DNA of 64,000 bases from Thamnaconus septentrionalis (GCA_009823395.1 CM020501.1:6324361-6388360), one strand, 5' to 3'. Shown: positions 1-13,110, counted from the stretch's first letter. The notes: generated from the sequence alone by a model not told the origin. Numbers and translations: made by a program.

Positions 1-282
1 GACGTTTCGATGCATCCTACGCAACTTCTTTTGGCCAGACCTCTTCTAGGAACTTGTTCTGATTGTCATTCAATAATAACACACTTCAGTTGTTTAAGTT
101 AATTTGTGGGCACAGACAAGCTCAATTAAAATCCTGATGTTTTTTCTAGAACTTCTCCATGTTGATTTGATTTAGATTGTCCTTTACCCTGCCTAAAACA
201 ACTGCAATGGCAAATCCAATGAGAAACCCAGATAATAGCATGACGCCTGGTTCACAGTGGCCGCGAAGATAATGCGGCAGAA

Positions 283-342
283 GATGGATGGATGGACGGA
301 TGGACGGATGGATGGATGGACGGACGGATGGATGGATGGATG
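283..342. repeat. GGAT/GGAC tetranucleotide microsatellite
   Basis: An imperfect run of GGAT units with several GGAC variants, about 60 bases. It creates a false Ser/His/Pro-rich frame on the minus strand. Confidence 0.9.
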
Positions 343-1414
343 GTTTGTACTAGCAGCAGTATAACAAAAAACAATAATTGCACTCCTAATAAAAGTCATG
401 ACAAAGGTCCTGTATTTGTTTTATTACGCCAATTAAAGGCTTTGCGATCCAAAGTACACCGAGTGTGACTTTACGTTGGCGACAGTGAAGCATCTATTAA
501 AACGGTGCATTAATTCTGAATGTATGCAAATCCCCATTCGATGGGGGAGGGACCAGGGAGGAGCTTTGTTGGAGTGACAGTTGAGGGCAAGTATTTGGAG
601 GGTGGTGGTGGTGGGGGTGTGGCTAATGGTCCAGCTGCAGCAGCTCAGACTGGCCCTGGCACAGAACAAGCCTCTGGGACACACTGAGCTCTACTGTCCC
701 GACAACGTTGCCTCAGTGACCCCGTGAAGAGAGTCTCAGTGTCCGACCCAGCGCCCGCGTCCCCAAACAATGGCCTTGTTCTCCCTCCAATGGCATTCCA
801 GCTACCTCCGCACACCACAGCACAATGCTCCCCATTGGCTGGGACGGCATTCGCAAAAAAAATCCCCCACAGTGGATGCCGACGGCCTGCGTCCTCGGCC
901 TCCCAGCGCGGATCAAACCCCCGTTACCGCCTGGCCATCTTCGACTTGACCCCCCAGCCCACCACCCCTCCTCAGGAAAGAAAAAATATATCATGTCCAT
1001 TCAGCGTGAACCTTTAAACCAGAAAACTTCTGTCGAGGAAGGTGTCGTAGCGTCATATGACAGTAATGGTTACAAAAGCTTAGGAGTGACAAAAGGGTGA
1101 TAGCAGTGGTGCGTGCGGTCACATACTGAGAACCAGTCCGACTGTCCGAGACAAGATGTGCAACAAGAGTTGATAGATTTATGCCAGCGGTTACGCAAAC
1201 CTATACATAGCCACATGAATATACAGCATTCCAAGTTATGGTGTTTGATTACTTGCAACAAATGGAATGGAACTCATTTGATTCTATCCTATTTTCATAA
1301 GGCATGTTACACAATCTTTCCCTTTGAAATGGTTGAATAGTTCACATTCCGGCAGATACGTGAAGAAGTAAAACTCCCTGGCTATTTCATCACATACAAT
1401 GCAACTCATGTTGC

Positions 1415-1722
1415 ACATGGCTGTAGGTGACAGATGGGCTGCAGGTCTGAGTGTTTCACAAACTGCTGATCTGCTGGGATTTTCAGGACATCACAACAAC
1501 CACCAGAGGTTACAGGGCATCGTCCCAAAAATAGAAAATATCCAGTCGCTGCAGTTGTGTGGAGGAAAAATGCTGTGTTGATGTCAGGGGTCAAAGGTCA
1601 GACTGAGCAGACTGGTTGGAGAATACATAACGAACAACAGGAACTCAATTAATCACTAGTTACAACAGAGTTCTGCACAATGCAGTCTCTGAACGCACAA
1701 CACTCACTTTGTGCAACAGGTA
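1415..1722 (+). mobile_element. Tc1-like DNA transposon relic (transposase N-terminal region)
   Basis: The plus-strand translation near 1430-1490 reads RWAAGLSVSQTADLLGFS, the first helix-turn-helix region of a fish Tc1/mariner transposase. Similarity to the same element type continues through the next 200 bases, past AACGCACAACAC-type sequence at about 1692-1705. The frame is broken by indels and stops; no terminal inverted repeats are visible. A second, differently decayed copy of the same family lies at 59519-59822. It cannot be active. Confidence 0.72.
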
Positions 1723-1857
1723 TGGTCTTTTGGGAAACCCAGTGAGGAGAATAAAATGAAAGGGAGAAATATATTCATACACATTGAGTGGTTACTTTGG
1801 TAGAATTAGGGAAACAGGCTGAGTAGCGGCACATGAGGCACTATTATATATTCATAT

Positions 1858-2181
1858 TAGAGATGCACCGATAACGATATCAGTATCGGGTATATGTATC
1901 AATACCAGCATCCGGTATCGGTACCAATACCGGGGTTGAGTACTCGACTGACAATTTTTGTTGAATTTGTTTTTGTACTGCAGTATAACTTGTGACAGTC
2001 AGCCACGTTCTAGAAAAACATGCTGAAGAATGTTCTTCAAATAACAGATCATCTATGGAAATCTAAGTAATTCTATGATATATGGCTTTATTAAGTCCTC
2101 AGCATCGGTATCGGTGAGTACCAAAATACAAGTCCTCGTACTCTCCTTGCTCTGTAGAAAAGTGGTGCCGGTGCATCCCTA
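1858..2181. mobile_element. hAT-type miniature inverted-repeat element
   Basis: The ends are imperfect inverted repeats: TAGAGATGCACCGATA on the left, and TAGGGATGCACCGGCA as the reverse complement of the right end (13 of 16 identical). The flanking octamers ATTCATAT (1850-1857) and GTTCATAG (2182-2189) match at 6 of 8, compatible with a decayed 8-bp hAT target duplication. Sub-terminal GGTATCGGTA-type motifs repeat in both orientations. At 324 bases it has no transposase. It lies within ugt8, about 15 bases into the intron from the splice donor. Confidence 0.7.
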
Positions 2182-2196
2182 GTTCATAGGACTGAC

Positions 2197-3027
2197 CTGT
2201 GGCAGTGGGTTGGCCGGCTTGGTCAGGACGCCTCCGATGTAGACCACGTGTGGCAGGGTGGGCCGAGGGAACTCCAGCGCCACGTCGGTGCAAATCATCC
2301 ACATCTGGCTGCCTTGGATCAGCTGAACCATGCTGACTCGAGGCTTCACGCCGTGCTTCTGCATAATCCGGTCGTACTTTGGCAGCGCGATAAAGGAGAC
2401 CCCGAAGCGCTGCGCCACGTACACCACCGTGTTGGCTATCCTCTGGCCCAGAGACATGCGATCCGTCAGCAGCGAGTTGAACTCGGGCACGTACGACAGC
2501 GGGGCAGGGGCGCCGGCCTCGGCGGGGAACCACAGGCCCGTGCTGACCGTGGCGTACTTCACCCCCATGATGTGAGCGATCAAAAAGCCGCACATTTCAT
2601 TGGCGTCCACGAGCATCAGGTCGAACTTCTCCGCCTTGAGCCGGGCCATGACCTCCGCGTTGCCAACGACGCGGTCGCAGTTCTGCGCGTAGTGGTCGAG
2701 GATGTCAAACAGCTCCAAGAAGGTCAGGCGGCCCGAGAAGATTTTGCCCACCCTGGACTGGAGGAAGCTGTCGGCCCCGCTGCTGTTGAAGAGGCCCGGG
2801 TAACGCTGCAGGTGGTAGTGGGGGGCGGGCGGAACCTCGCGGCCATTTGAAACGAGGAAATGGACCTCGTGGCCCTCCTTGTGCAGGGCGGCGGCAAGAG
2901 TCTTGAAGATGTACAGGTGCGACTCAAACATGATGGGCGGGATCACCATTAGTTTGGCAGCAAGGGACGGGGTGGGATTCCAGGTGAGGAGGCCGAGAAA
3001 GAGGAGCAGAGACGAAGGTAGCAGCAT
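2197..3027 (-). CDS. ugt8: ugt8 first coding exon (partial gene): ceramide galactosyltransferase, N-terminal half
   Basis: UGT8 transfers galactose from UDP-galactose to ceramide in the ER lumen, the committed step of galactocerebroside (myelin lipid) synthesis. The exon encodes 277 residues of a protein that is about 540 in the family. Residues 1-23 form a signal peptide. UGT8-type stretches are visible: IPPIMFESHLYIFKTLA (about 29-45), SGRLTFLELFDILDHYAQNC (about 98-117) and YVPEFNSLLTDRM. H37 and D141 (in LVDANEMCGF) sit where the UGT catalytic His-Asp pair lies; this is by family analogy. N81-S-S is a glycosylation sequon. The start codon is preceded on the minus strand by a pyrimidine-rich stretch ending in CAG at 3032-3030, so the exon begins at 3029 and upstream 5' UTR exon(s) must exist. 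The donor GTCAGT follows codon 277 (phase 0), matching the family's large first coding exon. The sugar-donor half and membrane anchor are beyond the left edge. Confidence 0.93.
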
Positions 3028-3029
3028 GG

Positions 3030-6000
3030 CTGGAAGAAAAAGAGAACGTAGACGTTAACAGCGGGCAGAGTTACCAAAACTGTCAAGTCAAACAGAAGTA
3101 AAATCATGTCAGGGCAGCAATATGCCCAAAAAAGAATCTTGGGTAAACTGCTTTCGAGTAACTAACTAAAGTTCAAACTGGCGGCAATGCCCTTTGCTTA
3201 CTCTTTTTATTTATTCCTTATTGCCGTGCTTTATGAGACGGTAACGCCTCTCTTTATCTGTGACATAAACCCGAACAAACATTTACATGGAAATACGCAA
3301 GACAAACGCCACCTCTCGTCCCTTTGGAAGGGACATAAAATAAAATAAAATAAAATAACACAACACGCAGGGAGAGCAAAATCAATCCAGCGACAAAGTT
3401 GCAAAATCTAAGGGACCTCAGGATGTCAAATGTAAATTTTAAAAGTGCATCGGTGGCAAAGGTACTTAAATACAAGTGTCACCTGAGTAAAAACTTGCAT
3501 TGTTGCACACACTTTGCATTCAGCTGTCTAACAATATCCTTTCAGTGGATTTACGTTTGTATTTGATCAAGATATTTCTTCCCCCTGCCACCCGGTCAGC
3601 AGTCCTCACGCTGTGCACAGCCGTCACCGACACGGCGTGGGTAGCACCACCGTCATTCTAAACCCCTATTCACAAACTCAAACACAAAGGCTCCCATTAT
3701 GACACCGTGCCACGGCCACTGTGTAAGAAGCCCACAGTCATTCCCTTCCTTTCACTAGAAAAAAAAAAATTTATCGACACTGCAAACCACTCAGTGCACA
3801 CATTTCCTAACCCTCCAAGAAGTGATAGCTCCAGTGCACCTGACGGAATGCAGCTAACCTGATCAGAAAGAAAAACGAAGAACAAAGCAAAAGCACAAAT
3901 GTGACTTTGGATTACGAGCTAAGTAAACAACACCGCAGTTGACATAGGTTTTTTGTTTTTTTTGTTTTTTCTAGAGTATCAGCCTTCCGTTACACACTGT
4001 GTGCATTTAAGGATAGAATTTGACTAGCTAAATAAACTTCAGCAGCGGCACCATTGAAGATTATCACATGAAATCTTAAGGCCTTCACAGACCATGTGTG
4101 TCATGAGTGAACAATTCCAATCTGCAGATACTTGCGGATAATCAATTCCGCATTCAAGCGATTAAGACAGGCTGCAATGCGATTTTGTGTAATTTTGCAG
4201 TAAACGTTTTGCTGGAGGAAACTTTCCACAACAACGCAAAAATTGCGAGTCGCTAATGTGTGCGCTGCCCTTTTTTCAAGGGCAGGTCTAAAAAGGCGAA
4301 ACTCACAGCAGGAGTTTCACCTCCTCATTCAAGAACTTTTACTGAAACATTGCTGACCTGGTGACATAATGTCCCAGCTCTGTCGATGCTGATAGGCTAA
4401 TGTCTTCTCAAACTTGAAGTGAGTGAATAAAAATTGCATCTCTTTCTAGCAACAGAAAACTTGAGCTGCGTTTAATTACTAATTAAATTAGATATAGAAA
4501 CTAATAATATTAATTGAGTAGGTTGGAAGAAAATAGAAAATGTCTAATTTATTCAAACAAGTAATAGCGGAAATAGTCACTTGATGTGAAATTTTAATTG
4601 TTACCGATTTGACTTTATAAGGGGGTCCGTATCCGTATTTGTTTTGTGGAACTACTTGGATCTAGTTACTTGTGATTTTACGGCTGCTCCATTAATATAT
4701 ATGTCAATATGTGCTATTTATTGTGGAATAGGTTAAAGGTTATCTTTAATTACTTACTACTTATTACTTACTTACTACTTACATACATACTACTGTTACT
4801 ATAATTACTACTACTGCTACGAAGTATTACTTACTTTTAAGTTTAATTACTAATATTAACTTTACAACTTAATTTACACCCCAATCAAAAGAAGTTTTCA
4901 ACGGATAAAAGTCAGCTGCAACACTACAAGGAGCTAGAATTTAAAGCTGCTTGGCACAAGTTGTAGAGTAAAAAGTTCAATATTTGCCTTTTAGATTTTA
5001 CACAACTCAAGTCGTTGAAGATTAAGGTGCATGTATGCTTGCATACAATTAAAATTTAGTGTGTTGTGACGTTCGAATTTGCATCTTGACTTGAGTGAGT
5101 CTTAGTGTAATCCGAGGGTTATTTTCTTGTTTGAGAGTCATTCTGTGTGTAAAGTGGATTAATACCTTCGTAAAGAGGAAGCGCTTATCTGCCAGCAAAT
5201 GTCCATGTGTTGGAAAATGAAACGCAATGAAACCTGCTGATGTAGTTGGCGATAAACCGCGTCACACAGTGATCCAATTCGTAGCAAAAGGCTTCTCAAT
5301 GCCAACCATGTTCCACCTGAACCTCTATCAAGTGGCAAAGTCCATCACTGGTCGTGTAGAAGTAATACATAGTAATATAAAGGTTAGCTCCACGAACAGC
5401 TGGCGTCTAAAAGGAAGAAGACTCATGGTGGCCACCAATGTGATAGGCATTGCCATGGGGATATTGTTACAAACACGTCTTAGCTGAGACTATTGGGGGT
5501 TACTATAGAAACCAGCCACCGTCTGCTGGGGATTGAGATCCATTCTGACTTCTATTACGAGCAATGGAGTCTGGTTACCCCGCGCCCAGGGCTGGCAGAA
5601 GAAGCTATCTGCAGGAGCACAATAAAAGGATGTACATTGACAAGACAACCTACTTGGAGACAGAGTGAGGACGAAAACTGCAAGAGAGTGTCTGCCACAT
5701 TATCTAAATTATACATGGGACTTAAACTTTATCCACAACACAATGAATTAGCATGACTGGAATACTTAGTCAGCAAATGTAAAATCATTGCTAAGGCTGG
5801 ATACCGAACTTTAATACAGTTGTAGCACCAACCGAAATGTTCATTATTCTCCTATCAAATATCGATATATTATAAAATAATGTCTACATATTAGAGATAC
5901 TTCAGATATCCGTCACTTGCAATATTTTAACAGAATTCACAAAACACAGCCTATGCAGGAATTGGAGCCGAGGGGGATTTAGAAATCTGACTAATCTCTA

Positions 6001-8740
6001 ATGAACTTCTTACAATCCCATTTGTTTCTTTTTTGTTTGTTTTTTAAATTTTGGTTAAGAGAAAGCAACACATTGGCACTACACTTCTGCAGACAACAAG
6101 AGATTTAACAATGTGACCCACAATTTGTGCTCACTCATTGATTTGCTCCTTTGGAACCCGCGTCCTCCTCCTCCTCGTCCTCCTCCACCCTCAAGTACCC
6201 TTAGTGCTCACGTCAAAACAGTTTTTTTGTTGCTGTTACGACAAGGCAGTGCACAAACATGCATGCAGGAGGCACAGGCACTCGCCTTGTCACAAAAAGC
6301 TGAAGGAAGAACCTGCATCTGAACAGCGGAGCCTACGGGGCCCGCGGTGCTGTCACGTGACAGGTGAGGAAGACGGGTCATCTGTGGACCGCGTGCGCAT
6401 GCATAAACCCACCCACAATGTGTCTCCTCCGCGGAAATATAGCAAGGTCAACATGAGGGTTAAAAGCAAACTGAACTACTGTGATTCTACAGTTCCAAAC
6501 ATAAACAAAGAATCCAAATTTAGCACCACCTTACCAGTAAAGGCGAAACGCAGTCCTTCTCACACAATCTTTAAGAGCACCCTGAAGGTCACTCTGCAGT
6601 GGTTTTGACTACAACCCGTGACGAAACACTTCAGTTTGCATATTTGACTAAATCAGCAATATCCATTAAATATGGTGAAAGGAATGTTTATGAGCCAACA
6701 CGTTTGGATGGCAAGTGAAAATGTATGTTGACGGTGTAAAATAGAATTAAAGCTTGCAGATTTGCTTTCTTTTACTGGCCCACTTATCTGCAAGTCCAAA
6801 AGTTAATCAATTAAGTCTAATTAGTCAAAAGAAATGCATTAATTCAGGTATATTTGATGGACAAAATGCTGCAAACAGCTTTAAAGTTTAACCGTCTCTG
6901 TCACTGTCTCCAAATACCATAGGTTTTGCAGCAAAATTTAGCAAAACTTTTGCTAAATTGTTGCTCAATGAATCTTCACTAACTGTGCATCCTGAAATTA
7001 GTAAAGTAATAACTCTTCACTGCTAGCATATCCTAAAGTGATGTTTCCCTGCTGTAGCACCCTGCTGAGAGGTGGCTCTTTAGAGGTCCTATGAGTTAAA
7101 GATGCAGTCTGTGCCATTTCTCTTTGCTACATTCTTTCAAATCTCACCAAACAGTAATTACTTGAACTGTTTTGCAAGGATCTAGTTAAAAGAAAATATG
7201 ATTGACAACTTAGATGACCAAAGCACGTTGTCCAGAACATCTAACAACTTGCAGCAAAGGTGCTTTGAGGTGATGATATTCAACTTGCCTGGAGCTAGTG
7301 GGTGAAAAAAAAAGTCAATTTCATTGAAACAGAGTTTATAGCCTTTTTTGTTTCAAATCATACTAAACGCTCTGGGTAATGAAAGGTACAAAAACAAAAT
7401 CTTGTTTAAAGAAAAAACCTTCTACTCAGTGTTAGTGGAAGTATCTAAATCCTGTGCATGAGAGAAAAGATTCATCAGCAAAGTCTACAAAAAAGACAAC
7501 TCAGATTACCCTCAAATCCAAGACAACTAAAGAAACAAATCTTCGCAAATAAATGATTAAAATAAATAAAAACCAGTCGGGAATTTTAGTTTGCACATCA
7601 TAATTGGCTATGCAGTTCATATTTACCATGCCAAAGCACATGAGAAGATGCTTATGATGGCAAAATAATCTCACCGCCCGTATCCCGTTAAGCCTGATCA
7701 GCATTGTAAATGGGTTGGAAATAGAGAAATGCCTACCTATGAATAGATTACTGTCCAACTTTTTCTTCAAAATGAAGCATTCAGAGGCAGCATGCGCAGT
7801 CACCCTAGAGCTGTGACAAATGTGCAGTGTCCTACTCGCATCTAGAACTTTTTTGTTTCCTTCCTTTCGCCCTGCCTCTTCTTCTTATATGCTAGTGCTG
7901 ACGCCTATGGTGGAAACCTTGCGAACCCTTATCAGACTCATCTGCCACAGAGAGAATCAACAACAGGAACAGGTCAGACCAGCCGAGTTCCTAATCTATT
8001 CCGCTTGGAATAAATAGAGAAGCGGGATAAGCAGTTGGGAAACCATTCACACTTTTCACACCAATAAGCTGTTGCAAATGAGCTTGCACCACTAAGGACA
8101 AACATATGTTTTGGTGAGTAAACATAAGCAAATGTGTGAATATTTTCCCAAAAACTTAGCATTTGTATCTTTTGCAAGCCCAATGTTTTTCTTTTAGCCC
8201 AAGATTAGCATGGGCATACTAAATCCTGTGTACACAATCTCTTAAAATGTGTAGAAGCTCTGGGAAGTTTGTAAATTTAACTAATCTCATTTATAAATAA
8301 TGGAGGGGAAAGACGATTCAAAAACCAATAGTAGGCGATATTAGGCTCAGGCAAAACGAGTGTCCCCGCAGTCACCTGCAACTACATACTTGGGATGGTA
8401 TTCCGTTGAGTTGCGTGAAAATGGCTCGGCTGACATAGCCACCTGCTGGATTGACTTCTCATCGCCCTAGTCGTCGAAAAGACATTTGTGTTTTGTTTTG
8501 CTTTGGGTTTTTTTAAGTTATCAAGCGCCGTTATCGTAGTAGTTGAGACGTTTAGGGTCGTTTGGCCAACTCGAAGAGAAACGTGTAGACTACAAAATAA
8601 AGCTACAATAAAACCATAAAATTACGACCACGACAATAACAACAATACTGAATAACACTGATAAGAGTCTCTGAGAAACGTGGAGAAACATCGTTTGTTA
8701 GCCTGTTAATTATTGCGTGGCTCTTGATCCGCTACTTCTG
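3030..8740 (-). other. ugt8 5' intron / upstream region, no coding sequence recognised
   Basis: AT-rich sequence with no exon recognised. In mammals UGT8 has non-coding 5' exons before the ATG exon, and the acceptor at 3030 implies the same here, so this is probably intron; that is inference. At 4750-4850 there is a loose ACTT/ACT repeat. At 5227-5487 and 5493-5756 there are short frames with some protein-like character but no family I recognise (see findings). Confidence 0.5.
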
Positions 8741-9400
8741 CTTGTCCGGACAAGTTTTGTTCCCACTTGAATTGCGGATAATTTGCCGGGGACGTGAAGT
8801 CGCAGGGGGGGCAAACCTAACGAACACCTGTCCCCGAAGCACTCTTTTTTTTTTCCCCTTATCGCACCGGAGCTCCTGGTTTAGATAAATCCCTAAGTTA
8901 TCGGGTGGTGGGGTGTATAGCAAAACAACTGGAGGAAAACCGACACAAAGCAAACTTTCTATCCCATCAGCGACAAGCGCGGGCAGAGTTTGAAGGCGAG
9001 GCGGGACTGCGCGCACCTGAGCTGGGCTGGCTGGACCTGTTGCGAGCTGTCGCCTCGACCGCGGTGTCCCTTTACCTTTTGCGGGAGATATTCCTCTGGA
9101 GAGCTGCGGCGGGGCGACACTGCACCGTGGAAGAAGTCGTGGAAGTTTAATGAGGGCCCTGGAGCGACGGAATAGTAGATGAAATGCAGGGCGGACTTGG
9201 TGCAACAACAAAAAAAAAAAACAGAGAGAGAGAGGGGGGGGGGGAGAGAACCCCCTAAAGTGTCGAGGACGGAAACCGAGAACACACGAAACCTTGCGAA
9301 AATCTGCCAGGGGCGGTGTGAGGCGGGGACAGGGCATGGGGGGGGGGGGGTGGTTGATTGGCTAAAGTGCGTGTGCGCGTGAGGGGGTAAATAGGTTGAG
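8740..9400. promoter_or_regulatory. GC/CpG-rich block, candidate ugt8 promoter and non-coding first exon
   Basis: The block is clearly richer in G+C and CpG than the AT-rich flanks. It has G runs at about 9233-9246 and 9339-9350 and a short GA run near 9223. It lies about 5.7 kb upstream of the ugt8 ATG exon in gene orientation. That exon starts with a splice acceptor, so an upstream non-coding exon is required, and this is the nearest CpG-rich candidate. The 201-residue minus-strand open frame here is low-complexity and probably fortuitous. No transcript evidence can be seen. Confidence 0.3.
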
Positions 9401-11086
9401 AGCGCACAGGTGCTTTACCACAGTGACAAGTGACGGCGCTGCCTGGTGCTGACACTGTCAACACTTGGAATGTGTGTTCAGTGGAATCACCTCTCACCAA
9501 TATCATATTTTCTTCTGATGTTGTCACATATTTATGGCCAAAACAGAGGTAGTGTTGAGGTCAGCAGTGAGCACTCGGCTTCGCAACCGCACACTCCGTA
9601 AGCAGCACCTTGAAATTGCAAAAATGATAATCATAAAAGACCTTAAGAATCACAGTGAAGGTGTTGCGTTTTGATACACAAAACATAAATTCACTGATGT
9701 ATAAATAACACAACTAAAAAAAAAACTACAGTCGGGCGGTCCAGTGAGAATATTCCCTCACTCAAAAAGTCCTGCCAAGAATGTTTAAGACCAAGATTAT
9801 TCTCATCATTATTCTCACCTCCCATCTGCTGTTCCTCAGTAGATGTAACAGCGTACACTGTCCCACTGGGAGAACAATGTTAACAAGGTGTGTTTGTGCC
9901 ATGCCAGTGGTTTGCAGGAGTCAGCATGCAGGAGTTGTTTGAGTGAATGGTGTGTGTCAAATGGCATTGAAATGAATAGAATGATTACATGATCAATTTC
10001 TGTATGTCACTGCTTTCCATGCTGTTTGAAGCATGAAAGTCTAATGGAGATGAAGTCTCTACTTTGAACAGTAATGAATATAATAAACATTTTTACTGCA
10101 TTTTCTTTTTTTCCATATTCTTAAATGATGCCTTGTTTTCTTTCAAAAAAAATCTAATCCTTGTGTTCAACTGTTATTCAGCAGTAAAAAAAAAAGGGGG
10201 GGTAATATTCTATTATTTGGAAACAGGATTAGGCAATGGTTTTAAAGGATCAGAAGCAACAGACAAATTGAGGGATTATGCTAAAAAATGTCTAATATTA
10301 TCTTAGGTTTTACAATTATATAAACAACAGGACTGATTCACCTGCAGTGTGTGTCCTTCTACTAAAGGATCAATGACCTGCGGCTGTGAGTTTACTTTAC
10401 AACACAGGATGAAATTTAGCACTTTGTTTTTACTGTTTTACCGGAAAAATACTTCACCAAAAAAAAAAAAAATGCTTTGTGACTTGTTAAATTCATTACA
10501 AACTTGCGCAGTGCTGCTGCATGTGGCCAGACTCATTATTTTGCCATCTGCACCAGCTAGTTTGTATGTGCTGGGGGGAGGGGTTGAGGCCCCACTGGCA
10601 AACAGGAGGGAGAGAGGGCAAAATGCTCATCGAGCAGATGAGAGAAAGAGATAATAAAAAACAGAGGACCTTGGGGTACACAGGTACTCAACTGTCACAC
10701 AAAGCAGTAGGTGTGTTTACGTGGTAAACACACACAAACACACTGACACACCCGTTGACTGGGGGGAATGCAGAGCGCTTCCAGGGCTTGGGAGGGAGAG
10801 AACAGAGTGAGATGTGTGCAGCACTTAGAGGATGTTTCTTCCATAACAGTGACCCATTTGTTTACGCATCTGCTCTCCACACAAACACAAACACAAACAC
10901 ACACACACGCCCGCAACTCACACACACGTTGACTTCTATTCCTGTTCCACTCTTTTGTACAGCCTATCTCAAATCCCAACCCTTTTCTGACTGACTTGTG
11001 CATCAACCATACTCACTCGGCCCTCACATTTAAAACAGGCAGTACAAAGGTTGAAATTTGTCCTGCAGCTACACCCACACGCCATG

Positions 11087-11088
<2 letters not shown>

Positions 11089-11137
<49 letters not shown>
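11089..11137. repeat. (TC)n microsatellite
   Basis: Pure TC dinucleotide run of about 49 bases. Confidence 0.97.
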
Positions 11138-11140
<3 letters not shown>

Positions 11141-11730
11141 ACCAATTCTTCCAGCGTCACTCTCCCTTTTCTTCCTCCTCATTCTTCCACTTCTTTTCTC
11201 CCTCCAATTAGACCCCCTGCCTCGCTCCTCCCTTCCTTTCTCCCGTGCCCCTCCAACCCAGATATCAGGTGCGCTACCTGAGCTCCATATCAATAGTTAA
11301 GCACCCTGGGACACTCAATCCACACGGCGTGTCAGCACTCTCCCGCGGTGGCCACGGTTTGTCGTCTGTGTGAGAGAGAGGGGAGCCGTTGGGCAAGCCA
11401 AGGTGATCGTGCTTGGAGAGAGATGCTTGGGATGCTCTGAAGATGTAGCTGAGACAATGAGAGGCAGACAGAGAGGACACCAGCATCCAGCAGATGGAAT
11501 TCAAATTGTACAGGCAGAGGGAACCAAATCAGATCAGGAAGGCAAAGGAGTGCCTTGTTAACCAGGCAAAATTAAACAGTGAATAAAATTGAAAATAATT
11601 AAAATAAATATTTATCTCAGCCCAGTTGGCAAAGAGGAGCGAAGCACCCATAAATAACATATTTGTTTGAACAGGGCTAAAGTTCATACTCAGCGTTCCA
11701 AAAAACTCTGTTCTGCCATCTGGTGGATGA

Positions 11731-11866
11731 ATAACGACACAACATATGATCGTATTCAAGCTGAATCGAGTTTTAAAGGTCAGTTTCAGTTAAATTTTTC
11801 AAGTAAACTGAAACTGACCTTTAAAACTCGATTCAGCTTGAACATTATCATATGTTGTGTCGTTAT
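11731..11866. repeat. long foldback (inverted repeat), arms about 61 bases
   Basis: The left arm starts ATAACGACACAACATATGAT and the right arm ends with its exact reverse complement. The inner parts also pair (AAGCTGAATCGAGTTTTAAA in the left arm), so the two arms differ at only a few positions. The loop is about 14 AT-rich bases around 11799. A 12-15 base stretch around CGTATTCAAG just inside the left arm occurs again just outside the right arm (about 11870-11882). It may be a tiny foldback transposon or a recent inverted duplication. Confidence 0.9.
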
Positions 11867-13110
11867 ATATGACCGTATTCAAGTCCAGTGTGTAAAATTT
11901 GGCTTGATTTATGATTTTTATATTGGTAAAAGTTTAAATACTGACCATGAATACACTAGCGAAAGTAACTTGCAAAATAATAAAAGTAATTTGATTAGCA
12001 GTCGATAGTAATTGTTTGTATGCCAATTCTTTAACAAACAGAGGCCAGATTGCACTGTTGAAACTTCTTTGCCCAATTCAACATCTTATTATATATAAAT
12101 ATCAGAGAATTGTGATTAATTTAGCTGTATTCATTTATAATTGAACTGAGAAAACTTCCACACTAACTATAAATAATCTTCAACCTATTCAATTAATTAC
12201 ACCTGTTTCTGCATACATTCTTGTCAATATGGGAACCAGACACTGTTTTCAGGCCTCAGTTGTGTTTGGCACCGTGGTTCATTTGCCTCTTCTCCAGCAC
12301 TCAGTGTTGCAGTGCTGGAGCTTATGCCAGCTGTCATGGGTGAATGTGTTGTTCACCCGGGGTGGGTCATCAGTTTAACACAAGTTAAAGTACGACAAGA
12401 TAAGCCTTTATTATCCTGCAACACCAACATCTGTAGTGTATGTATCAGCCAAGCAGCAATCAAGAGAAAAACAATCTACATGGATCTGGCCAAAGCAGCA
12501 GGTGAATATCAGGAGGCATGGTTGCAGGAGGCGGGCTACAGGTGCAGGTTAGCAGTGGAAAGATACTGAACCAGAGTGAGTGACAGGGACAGACTGACAG
12601 AAACTGCAGTGGGCACCTCTGTGTCTGTCTCATTCATCGACTTTTCTAAAACCAGTATTTACCTTGTTCTCATATTTGCATTAAGCAGACATGACAGGTG
12701 GCCGTCATGCAAAACTGAATGGCAGTGAAGTTGCCTTGAATTAGTCTCATCCCAATCTGACACCCACGTATTTGTATGGAGTGGAACAAGTGTGGAAATG
12801 CTAGAGAGGGAAAATGTTTGCAGAACAAAATATGAAAAGGTGTATTTGTTCAGCAGAAGCGTCATTTTCTGTTGTGCCTCAGGGGAGCTTGTGGGCTAAC
12901 GGAACCGCAAAGCTACGGTAGATGTAGAACTTGAACTTTTTGCAGGTGAGCACAGCTGAAGTGTCTTGAGGTTGTTGACGTGGGGTGAAAAACATCCTGA
13001 TGGAGCGACTGGAGGATGAGTGAGATGACTAATATGGGTGCAGTTGGCCAAAAAGGGAAAACCACTGCGATTTTAAAAGGATGGATGTGATGGATGGACT
13101 AAATCCCCTG

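Larger units (their letters stand above)
1..2196 (-). other. ugt8 intron downstream of the first coding exon (partial)
   Basis: No further ugt8 exon is recognisable here on the minus strand. The stretch holds a GGAT/GGAC microsatellite near its left end, a Tc1-like relic and a hAT-type miniature element, each listed separately. Open frames at 713-1100 on both strands show no recognisable family and look fortuitous. Confidence 0.6.

Noticed and set aside
2099..2593. 164-codon minus-strand frame overlapping ugt8
   Set aside because: Out-of-frame shadow of the ugt8 exon; the true frame encodes an unmistakable UGT8 N-terminal half.
8732..9337. 201-codon minus-strand frame
   Set aside because: Low-complexity Pro/Arg-rich translation of a GC-rich block with no recognisable family; better explained as promoter or 5' exon sequence.
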